Assembly: GCA_025529335.1 (NCBI GenBank)
Contig: JAMYHX010000482.1
Span: 1-32,615, forward strand
Source: Rhizopus sp. PT2906
Lineage: Eukaryota; Mucoromycota; Mucoromycetes; Mucorales; Rhizopodaceae
Direction of reading: 5' to 3'
Length of the DNA: 32,615 nt
Positions 1 to 10,879 of this stretch are shown piece after piece (position 1 is the first letter of the stretch; each line of letters starts with the position of its first letter). The notes below the pieces were generated by a model. That model was not told the DNA's origin and made no database searches. It saw only the letters and a program-made list of their open reading frames with translations. The position numbers and the translations under genes are program-made.

Positions 1-2057
1 GTGTTTGTGCCGCTAAGCGGTGTTCATGCAATGCATGGTGTCCTCGAGAGATGTTTCAACGCTGGCCTAAAAATTCCTCAACAAGTATATACTGAGGAGT
101 ATAGCTTTGAAGAGAAAAGGGTATTTCTATTCTGTAATATCCAGTTGTGTGCTTTACTAACAGTAACTGCTATACAGCATATTCCGACATTGATGGGACC
201 AACAAGCTTTGAGGGCCACTATGGAGATGTTGTTTGGAAAAACAGCTTGTGGGAGACACTGTTCAACTTGGACCACATACAGAAGAAGAGAGGTAGCGCC
301 AGCCAAGGTATGTTTATACTGTTGCTTTAATAGTAACTTATTCATCATTCTTAATTATAAATCTATTAAAGGAAGTCAACCATATGCCAGGCTGGAGTGC
401 GGATGGAAAACCGATGGACACATGGTGATTATCCTGTTCATAAAGAAAGCCATCGGTAATGAAAACACCTTTTTATACACTTCAAATATTGATAATGTTT
501 CAAACAGAGCAAATTCCGCAAGATGATAGTGAAATGAACTTCATGAAAAGAAGAGTTAATTTAGCTAACTGGAGCAAAGGGCTGTATTCCCTGAAAAAAG
601 AGCCCACGGGCATAACACTGGACGACCGAATAATCGGCCTGGATCCAGGTATGAACATTATTTTGAAAATGTTAAGTAATACTTACAATATACATAGGCC
701 TTAGAGACATATTTGTTTCAACGGATTGCTCAGCTGCTGAAATTGTAGACAAGAAAGCAATTAAAGAAAACACTACAAAGTTTAGCAATGCGGAATACAA
801 GTAAGTATACGCTAGTTTATGTAATCTTCTGTTTAATGCAAAAAAACCTTTTACTGACGATTCGTTAGGATGCGCTCGGGGTTTGAGTGGGCGAGGAAGG
901 TAGAATTGAAAAACAGAGAGGCAGCTGGTATACAACAGGTATACAGTGAGATTCCTGTAGTGGACTCTGTCAATAGTAGTGAACTGCTGAAGTACTTGAG
1001 GGTGATCAGTAGAAACCGAAAAAAGTAAGTAGTTGAATGATCTTGTTTGTCATACTTATCGTTTTGTATCCTGTAGAATTTTTGATTTTATGAAAGGTTA
1101 TCGTCATCGTGAGACGAAGGCATATCTTGTTCAAAACAGACAAGTTGCAGATAACCACATGTGTGATCTCGTGTTGGGTCAAACTGCCGCTGGTGCTCCT
1201 TATACCCTTGCCCACAGAACAAGTTCAAAGAAACGAAAAAAAAAAAAACAAAGAAAACATACAAAAAGGCAAGCGGAATAGTTGCAAAAGAAGCAAAGCG
1301 AACAGTAATCGCTTATGGCGATGCAAACTTGGCTGGAACCAAAGCAGGGTATACTCCTATCCCTGTGAAGGTAGAGTAGTATAGCAACTTTATCACTTTA
1401 TTGAATAGGCTAATGTTCATTTTATATACAGAGTTCAAAGGGTTTTGGCCCAGAGGGCATTGGTAATTCCCGTTGATGAGTTCAGGACAAGTGTGACCTG
1501 TTCCAAATGCCACCGACGTCTCGAGAACAAATATGAAAGACAAAAGCTTGTTTGTAATCATAAGTAAGCAGATCATTGTATTTGTAACATTAAATAACTT
1601 TAACTTTTTCCTGTTCAAAAGGAAAAAGAAAGTTCGACTGAAAGAGGAGAAAAATGCTACTCTACGATGCTTGGACGATAACAAGAAGGTCGTTTGTCGA
1701 ACATCGGAGTGCTCACAAAGAGAACCCAACAGTAAGCAAAATTACGCATGAAGTCATATACTAGGGCTATTACTGAACTTTATCTGAAGGCTATCCTCCG
1801 GTCATTTATCAGTTGAAGCATTGTCAATTGTGTCCAGCTGCAAATGACCGTGATATCGTAGGTGCAATGTAAATGATAAGAGTATTAATTTTAATGAGTA
1901 ATAATAGGTATGGCAAAGGGATATAAATGCTGCTTTGAATATACGCTCCATCCTGGTGTCTTATGTAGAGTCAAACTATAACATTTTATCAAGACATCCC
2001 TCTCTAAAAAGAGTATCAACCTCTGGTGGTGTTCAAGCCACTTCGCAACCACTTTGA
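1..2057 (+). CDS. Fanzor (eukaryotic TnpB-like RNA-guided nuclease), 5'-partial, possible frameshift
   Basis: The gene is cut by the left window edge. Proposed exons are <1-120, 178-307, 372-455, 508-648, 698-800, 869-1024, 1077-1375 (with a problem inside), 1432-1563, 1622-1731, 1790-1857 and 1908-2057; introns are 49-68 nt. Fanzor/TnpB hallmarks appear in order: a WKTDGH segment near 400-420, RuvC-I in IIGLDPGLRDIFV (Asp codon 642-644), AYGDANLAG...GYTPIPVK, PVDEFRTSVTCSKC (Glu codon 1478-1480), a second CxxC (HCQLC, about 1822-1833), and RuvC-III in WQRDINAALNIRS (Asp codon 1920-1922). Glu placed beside TS..C..C fits the rearranged RuvC site described for Fanzors. The frame before the 13-A run at 1236-1248 does not continue after it. 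Either a 1-nt indel (mutation or sequencing error) or a weak 47-nt intron at 1171-1217 is needed. The family cuts DNA guided by an RNA from its own 3' end. Family assignment is firm; activity is unknown. Confidence 0.9.
1236..1248 (+). other. 13-A run where the Fanzor reading frame breaks
   Basis: Upstream codons start at positions equal to 1 mod 3. Downstream codons leading into the conserved AYGDANLAG segment start at 0 mod 3. One extra A or two fewer would restore the frame. The surrounding Lys-rich linker tolerates length change. Confidence 0.7.
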
Positions 2058-2140
2058 TTGGCCCTTCGGACTCTACGTCATCATTTCGGTGGTGACTTAA
2101 TGTGCCTTTCCTGTCCTCTTAATTCGCTGTATGATATTTT
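2058..2140 (+). ncRNA. candidate Fanzor guide-RNA (omegaRNA) 3' region
   Basis: Immediately after the Fanzor stop is a 7-bp hairpin: GTCATCA at 2077-2083, a 6-nt loop, and TGGTGAC at 2090-2096, with one G-U pair. In the family, the guide RNA scaffold overlaps or follows the 3' end of the nuclease gene. Only the hairpin and its position are seen; the RNA itself is inference. The segment ends about 90 nt before the COX4 start, so it may overlap the COX4 promoter. Confidence 0.3.
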
Positions 2141-2230
2141 TTGCAGGGTTTAAATCAGTTGATAATTTTTTTAATTTTCAAACACCCCTCACTCTCTCAC
2201 AAACTTCTCTTTTTTTCTTATACTTTAATA

Positions 2231-2793
2231 ATGTTCTCCATTCGCCGTGCTGCTCTTAAGGCTGCTCCTCTTGCTGCCCGCACTTCTGTTAGACCTTTCT
2301 CCGTTTTGGGTGCTCGCTTGTGTAAATATTAACATTGACATTTTTAATTAAAAATTGATCTCTTATTTATCAATTGATAGCTGGTGCCGTTGGACACAAT
2401 GTTGAATCTAACTTAGGCCCTGGTGCTAAGCCTGGTACTATTCCTACTGACCTTGAGCAGTCTACTGGTTTGGAACGTATGGAATTATTGGCTAAATTGG
2501 AAGGAAAAGAACTCTTTGACATGGAACCTTTGAACATGACTCACCTTGGTACTGTCAAGGACCCTATTGTTGTCAAGTCCCATGACCCCATTCGTTTCGT
2601 TGGATGCACTGGTAAGAGATAAAATTAATTATATGCGTACACGTTCTATATAAATACTATAGGTTTCCCTGCTGAATCTCACGAAACCATTTGGATCAAC
2701 TTGGACAAGTCCCACGAACACGACCGCTGCCCTGAATGTGGTTCCGTGTATGTTATGGATTTCGTTGGCTCTGAAGATGCTCACCACCACTAA
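2231..2793 (+). CDS. COX4: Cytochrome c oxidase subunit 4 (mammalian Vb family), mitochondrial
   Basis: Three exons, 2231-2321, 2381-2611 and 2663-2793, give 150 aa. The introns are 59 and 51 nt with GTAAAT/GTAAGA donors. The N-terminus (MFSIRRAALKAAP) is Arg/Ala-rich and looks like a matrix-targeting presequence. The mature part has the zinc-site arrangement of the fungal family: VGCTGFP, then an SH before the IW segment, then CPECGS, so one Cys, one His and two Cys are available as in yeast Cox4. It ends in a His-rich EDAHHH tail. The protein is a nuclear-encoded structural subunit of complex IV in the inner mitochondrial membrane. The start follows a T-rich leader. Only 173 nt separate it from the Fanzor stop, so its promoter lies in the Fanzor 3' flank. 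Confidence 0.95.
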
Positions 2794-3441
2794 ATTGTCA
2801 TATATACACCTTTTTTACACAACCCATTCACAAAAAATATAGTTTTTTGTACAAAAGCAAATCAATAAAAAATTGACACACCAAGAAAAAAAAAACGAGA
2901 TAATAATACACCATGTTTTAATTTCTAAAAGAGAAGCAAAAAGTTGTCTAGCGTGTGTGTGTGTGTGTGTGTGTCTGAATCAAGCTCCCTTTTGTCAACT
3001 ACAAAACCAAGTTTCTCTCCTATTTCCCTTCAATTCATTCTCGTATACACATGAAGTAAGAGATCAACAAGATGCACATACACATATTCGTGTGTATATG
3101 CATTCATGTCTTTTAGTAAAGAGAAAAACTATTGATAACACGATTATTTTATAGAAAGAAAAGATGGGCTCCTTATTTTAGGAACTACATTTGAAATTAA
3201 ACTTTTTTCAGTAACGCAAATATTTCTTTTTTTTATTGGCGCAAACGAATTTACAGTTCCCCTTTCTCTCTACTTTTTTTATATATTCTTTTGGTCCAAG
3301 CCCTCTCTTCTTTTTCTTTCTTTTATTTTTCATCAAGCCCCGAAGAGAAAAAAAAAAAAAAGAAACCGCCCATTTCTTTTATATATATTTTCTATCCTTT
3401 TTCTTTCTTTTTACATTCCTTTTTTTTTTTGATGCTTTTTG
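2794..3441. other. Intergenic, low complexity
   Basis: It contains the COX4 3' flank with AATAAA-like signals, a (GT)n run near 2951-2973, and long polypyrimidine and A-rich tracts from about 3190 to 3430 that probably form the leader of the next gene. Open frames here are homopolymer artefacts. Confidence 0.6.
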
Positions 3442-4011
3442 ATGAACCATATAACTCTCCTTCTTTATCTGGTCTTCACTTTAACGAGTATAACAATAGT
3501 TTTAGGTACACATATATATTACAACATTGTGTTATTAAGTATTCATAATTTCACATGAAAACAGGTTACAACGACAACGACAACAGTGAACACTATACAT
3601 CGACTACTATTAGCAAAGCAGGTAAAAGATACACTTTGATAAAGAAAAAAGAAACAGAAACTGAATACATATTACTAGCTAATGAAAGCTGTAGACGATG
3701 GAAAGTTCATTGCTGGCATTCGTCCAAGACCATCGAGGATGGAGAAGTAACAGTGATAATAAAGAAATGTACTACTATATCCCAGTCTAGATCTCGGACA
3801 ATCACTCATCATCACACGTCCTCTCCGACTCCGATTACAGCAAAGACAACAGGAAAGAGCATATCAGAAAGTACATCCAAAACGCCTGATGTATATCCTA
3901 AACCTACTTCGAGTGGAAGAAATTCAATAGTCCATAGTTCACATCATGTTGCTGCGACTCCTGCGATAATACCTTCAACTACTACCACCACTACTACAAC
4001 TGCTACTACTC

Positions 4012-4051
<40 letters not shown>

Positions 4052-4694
4052 AACAACAACAACCACTACTACTACAACTACTACAGCTACAACTGAAGCA
4101 ACGCCTCTAGCTATCGCTCCAACCGCAACTGAGAAAAGTGGACATAGTGGTACTACAGATAGTAGCACTAGCACCAACACTAGTAACAGTAACGACAGTA
4201 ATAACAGTAATAGTGGTGATAGTAACAACAATAACAATGACGATAATGATAGTAACAGTAGTAACGATAACAGCAACGACAATGACGATAATGACAACGA
4301 CAATAATGATGATAATAGTTCAAATAATGAAAATGGCGCCAACACCAGCGTGACAGATCATAATCTGACACCCACCGCCCAGACGCAGCCACCGTCTCCA
4401 TCTCAGCCCAATGAGCCCTCCATTTTCAGCAACAGCGAACTTCCAGTAGCCAACAATGTGAGCAACAAAGCATTGGGTATCGGTCTAGGTGTTGGCATCG
4501 GCTGTGTTGCCGCCTTAGGACTCGCAGGCTTGATCGTTCATAACAATCGTAAGAGGAAAGAGTTAATGGAGGAAGATCAAGGCATTCCAACACGCTGGAG
4601 GCCCCAGAGTTTCATGGGCGTTGTTGCCTCTGTCGTTTCTAAACTGCCTCGTTCCCCTTCTCAGCGAAGTAAAGCGTCTACTTCTAATCTGTAA
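3442..4694 (+). CDS. Thr/Ser-rich single-pass surface protein (wall-sensor-like)
   Basis: Two exons, 3442-3505 and 3565-4694, give 397 aa. The first exon was chosen because it reads MNHITLLLYLVFTLTSITIV, a good signal peptide, and joins in phase across a 59-nt intron (GTACAC...ACAG). Next comes a Ser/Thr-rich ectodomain with a long uninterrupted Thr tract (about 3977-4095, from ACT/ACA repeats) and an Asn/Asp/Ser-rich tract to about 4335. A Gly-rich TM segment follows (ALGIGLGVGIGCVAALGLAG, about residues 324-346). A basic stop-transfer NNRKRK then leads a 51-aa cytoplasmic tail rich in Ser and Arg. This layout resembles fungal Mid2/WSC-type integrity sensors or mucins. No WSC Cys domain is seen, so the function is inferred from architecture only. 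Confidence 0.75.
3977..4095 (+). repeat. ACT/ACA trinucleotide repeat coding poly-Thr
   Basis: Nearly pure ACN triplets inside the surface-protein gene. The tract is likely length-variable between strains and would change the length of the O-glycosylated stalk. Confidence 0.85.
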
Positions 4695-6174
4695 TAAAAC
4701 ACACGTGGTCATTGAATATATAGGGGAGGGTGCGTGTACGTGTAACACCCTATTTTTTTTTTTTCAATGTTTACACTCTGACCTAAAGTGTAAAAAATGT
4801 CTGTGATGTAATCTTTTTATAGAATAAAAAGTCCTCTCTTTCTCTCTGTCTTTATACCTTGCCAGCAGTTGAACATACACATAGTTGTATGCTCACGATA
4901 GACCTAAAAGTAGGATGAGAAAGTGCTATCGAAAATTTAATATATCTTGTGAAAATATAGTCATCTAGACTTAAATAGAATACAATAAAGCTATAAATAT
5001 CACTGAGGACGATCTTTTGTGTGAGATGATAGACCTAGGCTCATATCGATCTATTTTCTTTTTTTAATTCAAGGCAGTTACTCAATTTTTATTAGTGCCT
5101 TAATTCTACCGTACCGAATTCACTCTTCTCCCCTCCCGTTAATAATATTATCAAGGGCATAAATTCTCTTTTGAAAAGCTCCCACAAAACCAATGAACTA
5201 TTTAGGAAGAATCAATAAAAAAAAAAGCAGGGGAAGTAGAATCATCTTTCTCCTCTTCTTTTCTCAAGCACAGCGTTCACACTAACGCCTCATACTTCTT
5301 GTACTCCTTTTAATTCCAATGAATATATCATAAAGATTCACAGATTATAATTTTGATTTAATCCAATAAAGTAAAAGTGTTTATATAACCTGTAAATAAA
5401 AATAAGCATAACCTCAACATTTAAAAGTAAACATGATTTAACGGGCGAAAGAGGAGGTTTATACATGAACCAACTTCAAACCAAGTCATGTCAGGTATCT
5501 TAAACACATGAATGCTTACTCAAATTATTATTCAAACAAGAAGCTTGAATAGGTTTCCATATACAGTTCAGTTGTAGGTGTAGATCTTTGTCGCAGTGCG
5601 GAGAAAAGCGTGATTCAAAAAAACTGACAGATGAGCTTACTATAATTGAAGAGTACTTTTAACAACAGTAATTTGTAGACTATGATCAACACTGTTTATG
5701 ATATACTAGAAGAATACAGCAGGTCAACCAGAGATGAATTCAAAAGTATATATATGCTTATGAAGAAGATACATAGTTTTATAGTTGTTTTCTCTTTTTT
5801 TGTGGTCAATCAAATGAACAGGTTCGACTAGGAGAAAAGAATGGGAACAGGACACTTTTATTTTAACCTTGATAACTTAAGTATTCGGTTCCCTATTTAG
5901 TATTTCCACTCTATTTAGCTAATTACTTCATATGAGAATAAAGAGTAGGTATAAAGCCGTGTAAAAAGAGAGAAAAAGAGTCTTGAACATTTTACAATGA
6001 AGTGAAAAAAAGACAAGAAATGAAAATCACCAGACAAACAATAGATAAAGAATATGATTGGTCGACAAGATATCATATGAAAATAATCCCCGTATTTCAG
6101 ATATAATAAGCAGAAATCATCCTATTTCTTTTCTTTTCTTTATTTTTTTCATTTTTTCATTTTTTCATTTATAA
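4695..6174. other. Intergenic, about 1.5 kb
   Basis: AT-rich sequence with no convincing coding exons on either strand, no tRNA and no inverted repeat worth naming. The last 60 nt are a T-rich leader with repeated CATTTTTT just before the small gene at 6175. Confidence 0.5.
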
Positions 6175-6492
6175 ATGTCAACAAAGGGATTATTCTTTCA
6201 ACAAGACAAACTACAAGACAAGATATTGTCTGAATTACCAAAATTTATACCATCTTCGTCATCAAAAAATGAATCCTTTAGAACAAAAGAATACCACATC
6301 AGTCGCAATGATCCTGAGTTATACTTGGGAGACGATTGTGATGCAGAATATGAGCAGATGTTGATGAATTCTCGTTTTATGGAATGGTTAAATAAACATC
6401 ATCCTGATGTATTATTCAATAGAACAGCAGCTAGTAATGAACGACTAAAAATGATTTTAGCTCATTTTAAACAAGAACATCCTTCATTGTAA
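6175..6492 (+). CDS. Small protein of unknown function
   Basis: A single exon of 105 aa, with ATG directly after a T-rich leader typical of this window. The protein is hydrophilic, has no signal peptide or TM segment, contains a short Ser run (PSSSSK) and an acidic stretch (LYLGDDCDAEYEQ), and ends in a likely helical part (RFMEWLNKHHPD...LKMILAHFKQEHP). I do not recognise the family. The amino-acid composition and start context look like a real gene. The stop lies 32 nt from the end of the convergent GH16 gene, so the 3' UTRs probably overlap. Confidence 0.6.
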   Translation: MSTKGLFFQQDKLQDKILSELPKFIPSSSSKNESFRTKEYHISRNDPELYLGDDCDAEYEQMLMNSRFMEWLNKHHPDVLFNRTAASNERLKMILAHFKQEHPSL

Positions 6493-6524
6493 ATAAATAT
6501 TGCATCTTTTCTCTCTTTTTTATA

Positions 6525-7750
6525 TTATGTATATGTGATATCAAACATGTAGTATAAAAGAATCAAAAGTAACCAAGGGTATCGAACTGTCACTCTTGAT
6601 GAGCTACTACTAGTCATAGTTGTGGGTATGGTCGTTGTTACTGCTGTTGTTATGGCTACAGAAGGTGTTGCACTCTCAAGTGATATCTGATTATTTTTTA
6701 ATGAATAGATGACATCTATTAAGAAGAAGATGGCTGAGGAAAAAAAAAAAAAGGTTTAAAGCTAAATTACCTTTAATCTCACAGGCTCGTTGAGTGCTGT
6801 TACAATGAAGCGATGACTCGGTTGAATTAAAAAAGAAGGTCATATTTTTGATGGACACATAGGCATCTTCTTTTATAGGTCCTTGGCTAAAATTGGCATT
6901 ACCGTCTGTCCAATGGTTGAACATGATTCGACCCGGTTGAGACAGTATGTTGGTCGTCATCCTATATCTCTCGGCGCCATCAATATAAAAGACAACAAAA
7001 TTTGGATACCAATCGAATCTGTATTCATGGTAATCCTATGTTCAAAAGTGTGGTAAGCACCACAGCATTGCTTTAAGAAAAGAGAGAGTACACATACTGC
7101 AGAAGGATTGAAATTAAAGACCCATTCACCATGAGTGAGTGAAGACGCTCTTCCATCCGTCGTGATACCAGGATGAACAGCAAAGTAAGCTTCTGGTGGC
7201 TGTAATGCGGATACCATTTCGATATCTATTTCACCTTGTGGATGGTAAACAAACATACCAGTGACCGTTCCCTTAACATGAGTTAATTTCATCATGCTTC
7301 GAAATGATCCATACAAAAAGTCATGTCTATAACAACAAGAAAAATCATAAAGTTTTTTTTTAACTGCTTTCCTCAGATGGTAAATATACTCTTTTGTGCT
7401 CACTTGTCGGTACCAAATCCTCCACAGGAAATATCACTACTGTTTGTCTTGTTTATGGTCACAGCTATCTGAATGGCATTATTCATAACCTCGACATTCT
7501 CTTTATGGAATACACGTGGATAACTGTCATTATGCTTAGGTGGAATGATGTAATTGGCAAAAAACAAGTCTTGCATTGTGTATAGTTGTTGACTATGCTG
7601 CTCATCCTGAAAATCCATGTACCACAAATCCTGCCAAATGGTATTCTTTATGGGATCATTGAACCCACAATCACATCTTGTGGCACTTGTATCATAAACG
7701 ACTGCATATGTAAATGAAGGAATAAGAATAAACAAATGTATTAAGTTCAT
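6525..7750 (-). CDS. GH16 glucanase/transglycosidase-like, GPI-anchored
   Basis: Four exons on the minus strand, 7750-7404, 7326-7098, 7035-6771 and 6715-6525, give 343 aa. A signal peptide (MNLIHLFILIPSFTYA) precedes a GH16 jelly-roll domain. The catalytic motif GEIDIEM carries nucleophile Glu148, Asp150 and acid/base Glu152. Downstream family segments include DYHEYRFDWYPNFVVFYIDG and FNHWTDGNANFSQGP. A C-terminal Ser/Thr-rich stretch (AVTTTIPTTMTSSSSS) and a terminal hydrophobic tail (WLLLILLYYMF) indicate GPI attachment. For the last intron I used the acceptor at 6717-6716 (55 nt); the closer one at 6735-6734 would make an unusually short 37-nt intron. It probably remodels beta-glucan or chitin-glucan at the cell wall; the substrate cannot be told from sequence. 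It follows the Sds3-like gene on the same strand after about 120 nt. Confidence 0.88.
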
Positions 7751-7873
7751 AAAGGACAGAATGAAAAGGAAATGTTTAAGAAAATGTTATGGAATTGACC
7801 ACACAGTTTCTCAAGCAAAAATAAGGGAGCTTTAATTTGTTACTCAGAATGCATGAATTTGTTTATTATTTAT

Positions 7874-9228
7874 TCATCGCCTTAAATTTGTCGTGTTTGT
7901 GCTTTGCTTTTTATTGGTCATAGACTGTTCGCCCTAAGTTAATATAAAAACTATTAGTTGCTGTAAACACGCTCTATTTGCTTACCTTCATATTCAAAAA
8001 GTCTGCTTCCAATTCATCTTCTTCAGATGCATTAGGTGGTGCATGTATATTGTATAGCGTTTGTATCCGATCTATTTATATTAATAATAATGTTGGTATT
8101 TATTTGCATCATCACTTACTGGGTCGTCTTCGCTCTAATCTTGACGGTGATGCATATCTCTCCAAGTTTCTCTTTCGTAAATTTCGTTTATTTTGACTCA
8201 CTCTTTTATATGCATCATGGAATAGGTCATCAATATCAACATCCTCTTTATCTTCTTTAATCATCTTTCTTCGTTCATCAATCGCTTGTAATACCATATC
8301 ATGAAGACTGTGTTTTTCACTCTAAATGCAAAGTAAGAATACGTATAAAGGTTATTTATCATTATCCTTATCACCTCATATTCATCCTGAAGTATATTCA
8401 TTTCGATATCATATTGATGTTTTGCTAGTGATAATTCATAATTTTTAAAGTATTCTGCATATTCAATTGTCTGTTCCCTTCTTAATTCAATATCCGCCAA
8501 ACTTTCTTTAAATGCCGAATGTGTTCCTAATTTTTTTTTTTTGGTGCTGTTGGTTGATCCATCGAGATGACATAATACTTTTTTTTTTATTTACCTTGCT
8601 GAATTGTCTTGATTTCTTCTTGAAGAGATTGAAGCCTTTCTCTATAAAGTCTATAATAAACTGAGTGATGCCTAAAAGAGGGGGGGATTTAACTACTGGG
8701 AATACCATACTCGTCACATTGTTCCCAAAATTCGTTATCCATCCAAAGTATCAAATCATTAAACTCTCGTATCCGACGCAACATCTTTCTTTCACTTATT
8801 TCAATAGGTTCTACATGTATAATAAATAAATATATATTCAGAACTGAGTTTCTTGATGACTTTATACCTTGCCAATAGGTTTCATAATTCGAATGATCGC
8901 TTATAATTGGCTTATGATCATCCTGTATGGGTGGTTGAAACGAAGAGGATGGTTGTGGAGGGGGTTGAATAGGCACTGCGGAGGGAGGAGGGGGTGGAGG
9001 CAAAGGTTGCCACGGTCTATAGGAAGGAGGCCGATGCCAAGTACTATGATGTAAGATAGGAGGAGGCAAAGGTTGAAGTGGTCTATAAAATTGATCTTCA
9101 TAGGCAGTTTGTTGTTGGGAAGGCAGATGATACATGTAAGGTGGCCTCGCGTAATAAGGATTGTTATTACTAGGAGGTTGTGAATCTGCACCAGCCTGTG
9201 CAACAATAAAACCAAACTGAGGCAACAT
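7874..9228 (-). CDS. Sds3/BRMS1-family subunit of Sin3-HDAC corepressor
   Basis: Proposed minus-strand exons are 9228-8868, 8810-8711, 8671-8595, 8525-8374, 8321-8120, 8071-7986 and 7933-7874 (345 aa). The N-terminus is Pro-rich (WQPLPPPPPPSAVPIQPPPQ). The conserved core runs RKMLRRIREFNDLILW, YRLYRERLQSLQEEIKTIQQ, GTHSAFKESLADIELRREQT, EYAEYFKNYELSLAKHQYDI, SEKHSLHDMVLQAIDERRKM. That is the Sds3 layout, including the GTH junction and the long helix that binds Sin3/Rpd3. One intron (8710-8672) is only 39 nt but is needed for frame. The last intron has a GTAAGC donor; if it is retained the protein ends at 7974. Role by family: scaffold for histone deacetylation and gene silencing in the nucleus. 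Confidence 0.82.
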
Positions 9229-9362
9229 ATCAAAGTTTATTTAAAAGAGAGAAAAGAGAGAGAGAAGGAAGGAAGGGAGGAAAAATCTTTATTTTTCCTA
9301 ATGATTTTTTATTTTGCGCTTTTTTGGGGGGTGCATAGTGAGCACTTTTTTTTTTTTAAGTG

Positions 9363-10098
9363 TTACTTTTCATCAGCAACTGCATAGACGTGTTTTCCTC
9401 TTTGTTGATAACTGGTCATACCTTTACCACTATTGACTACACCGACTGTATATAAAGTATTAATAAGATAAATAGACAATATTAAATGAGTTACCTTTTC
9501 CATCAGGTGTATCAGGCGATTTAAATATACTCTTCTTATTGATTGCTGAATGTTTCTTTTTACTACCCACAGTCGCAAAGCTCAACCAAGCATTCTTTTT
9601 ACTTTCAACTTCGGATGCTTCTTTCTTTTTACTGACCTTTGGCTTTGGGTCCTGCACTTTTTTCTTTTTATCTTCCTTTATGTCTTCAAAGATACCCACT
9701 CGTTTTTTAGTTATTATAGGTTTAATATCCTCTGATTTAACAAATTCTGTTTCTTTATATCCTTTAAATCTAACCGAAAACACTTGATCAGCACCTCCAA
9801 TAGCAGTAATAGTCGCTTTATAAAATTGTCCATCACCTGCCCATCGAGCCATCACTTCTTGTCCAATCGAGAACTCATGGGTCTTTAATGCTGTTGTAGG
9901 GGGTGTTGTAGGTGTTGTAGGTGTCTTTTGTTTTGGATGTTCAGGTGTCTTTTGTAACTGTGCTTCAAATAGACTTATAAGTTCTTTCAAGTCATGTTGA
10001 AGCTTTTGTAATTCTTCATTGTTTGGATCAGAAGCAAGTGCAAGTTCAACCTGTTCTAATTGAAATTTATAAGATTCTATTTCTTCTGTTGAACTCAT
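9363..10098 (-). CDS. SPF30/SMNDC1-like Tudor-domain splicing factor
   Basis: Two minus-strand exons, 10098-9495 and 9445-9363, give 228 aa, close to human SMNDC1 (238 aa). The N-terminal coiled coil matches the family (SYKFQLEQVELAL...LQHDLKELISLF). The Tudor domain is at residues 76-130 (GQEVMARWAGDGQFYKATIT ... VRFKGYKETEFVKSEDIKP), with the aromatic residues that recognise symmetric dimethyl-arginine. After a Lys-rich linker the typical C-terminus appears (KNAWLSF, INKKSIFKSPDTPDGK, VGVVNSGKGMTSYQQRGKH). The family is a U2-associated factor needed for spliceosome assembly. It is the first of three same-strand genes; its stop is 134 nt from the Sds3-like start. Confidence 0.92.
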
Positions 10099-10610
10099 CT
10101 TTACAACAAAATTATGTGTAATTTATACAAAAGAAAAAAAGAAAAGAAAAAAAAAAGCAAATTTTTAGTTCAAATCTATTCGTTCATAATAAAAAAATAA
10201 AAAATGGAATCCCGATATGCAAAGAGCTAAACTATCCGTTTTAGAGCGATATCATCACCTTCTTTGCATTGTATTGAATAATTAAACATCATTCAAATTC
10301 TTTGCAAGATTGATACGCGAATTAATCACAGAAACTCTTGTTTTCAAACAATGTTGATCTGTACCTGGACTGGCATCACTCCATATGCTGTCAACCATCA
10401 AGTTTGATGTGGCTAACGATATTTGAGTTCATGATGATAACACGAGAATATTTACTCCAATTATGAGCAAAGATACGGGTGCTTTTAAAATACACAGAAT
10501 CAATGCAGTTAAAAAGGGGACATTCTGAAAGCCGGAGACTTGAGATTTTAAATAAACTTGAGGAGCATTAATGCAAAGCAGCATTAACGAGCCCTTGTTT
10601 CAAATATTGC

Positions 10611-10879
10611 AGTAACAGCGCTATGGGCTATGATACTCTAGTTTATAGTGGCCAAGATAACAGAATTGATGATGATTCCAACCTTGCAGCTAATATTGTC
10701 AACAGAGGCATAGTCAGTAGTCTTCAAAACGGGATTAGATCGAATTCTTCAATGTATGCTTGGGGAACAATTAAAATTGTATATTATTTAGCATTGTTTG
10801 ACATAGAAGCAACAGTCCTGCTGATATAATTGAATTGGCAAGTCTTACAGATGCTGCCTGTGCCAACACAGACCAATAA
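10611..10879 (+). pseudogene. Spliceable coding-like remnant, unknown family
   Basis: Exon-like 10611-10753 and 10807-10879 join in phase over a 53-nt GTATGC...ATAG intron. From the ATG at 10623 this reads MGYDTLVYSGQDNRIDDDSN ... SPADIIELASLTDAACANTD, about 67 aa. Open frame continues upstream to an in-frame stop at about 10569. There is no signal peptide or recognised domain. It could be the 3' end of a decayed gene or a small real gene. Confidence 0.3.

Noticed and set aside
3944..4345. 133-aa minus-strand frame rich in Val, Leu and Ser
   Set aside because: Antisense image of the ACN (Thr) and AAY/GAY (Asn/Asp) repeats of the surface-protein gene.
5821..5840. GGTTCGA, resembling a tRNA B box
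   Set aside because: No A box, acceptor stem or cloverleaf could be built around it.
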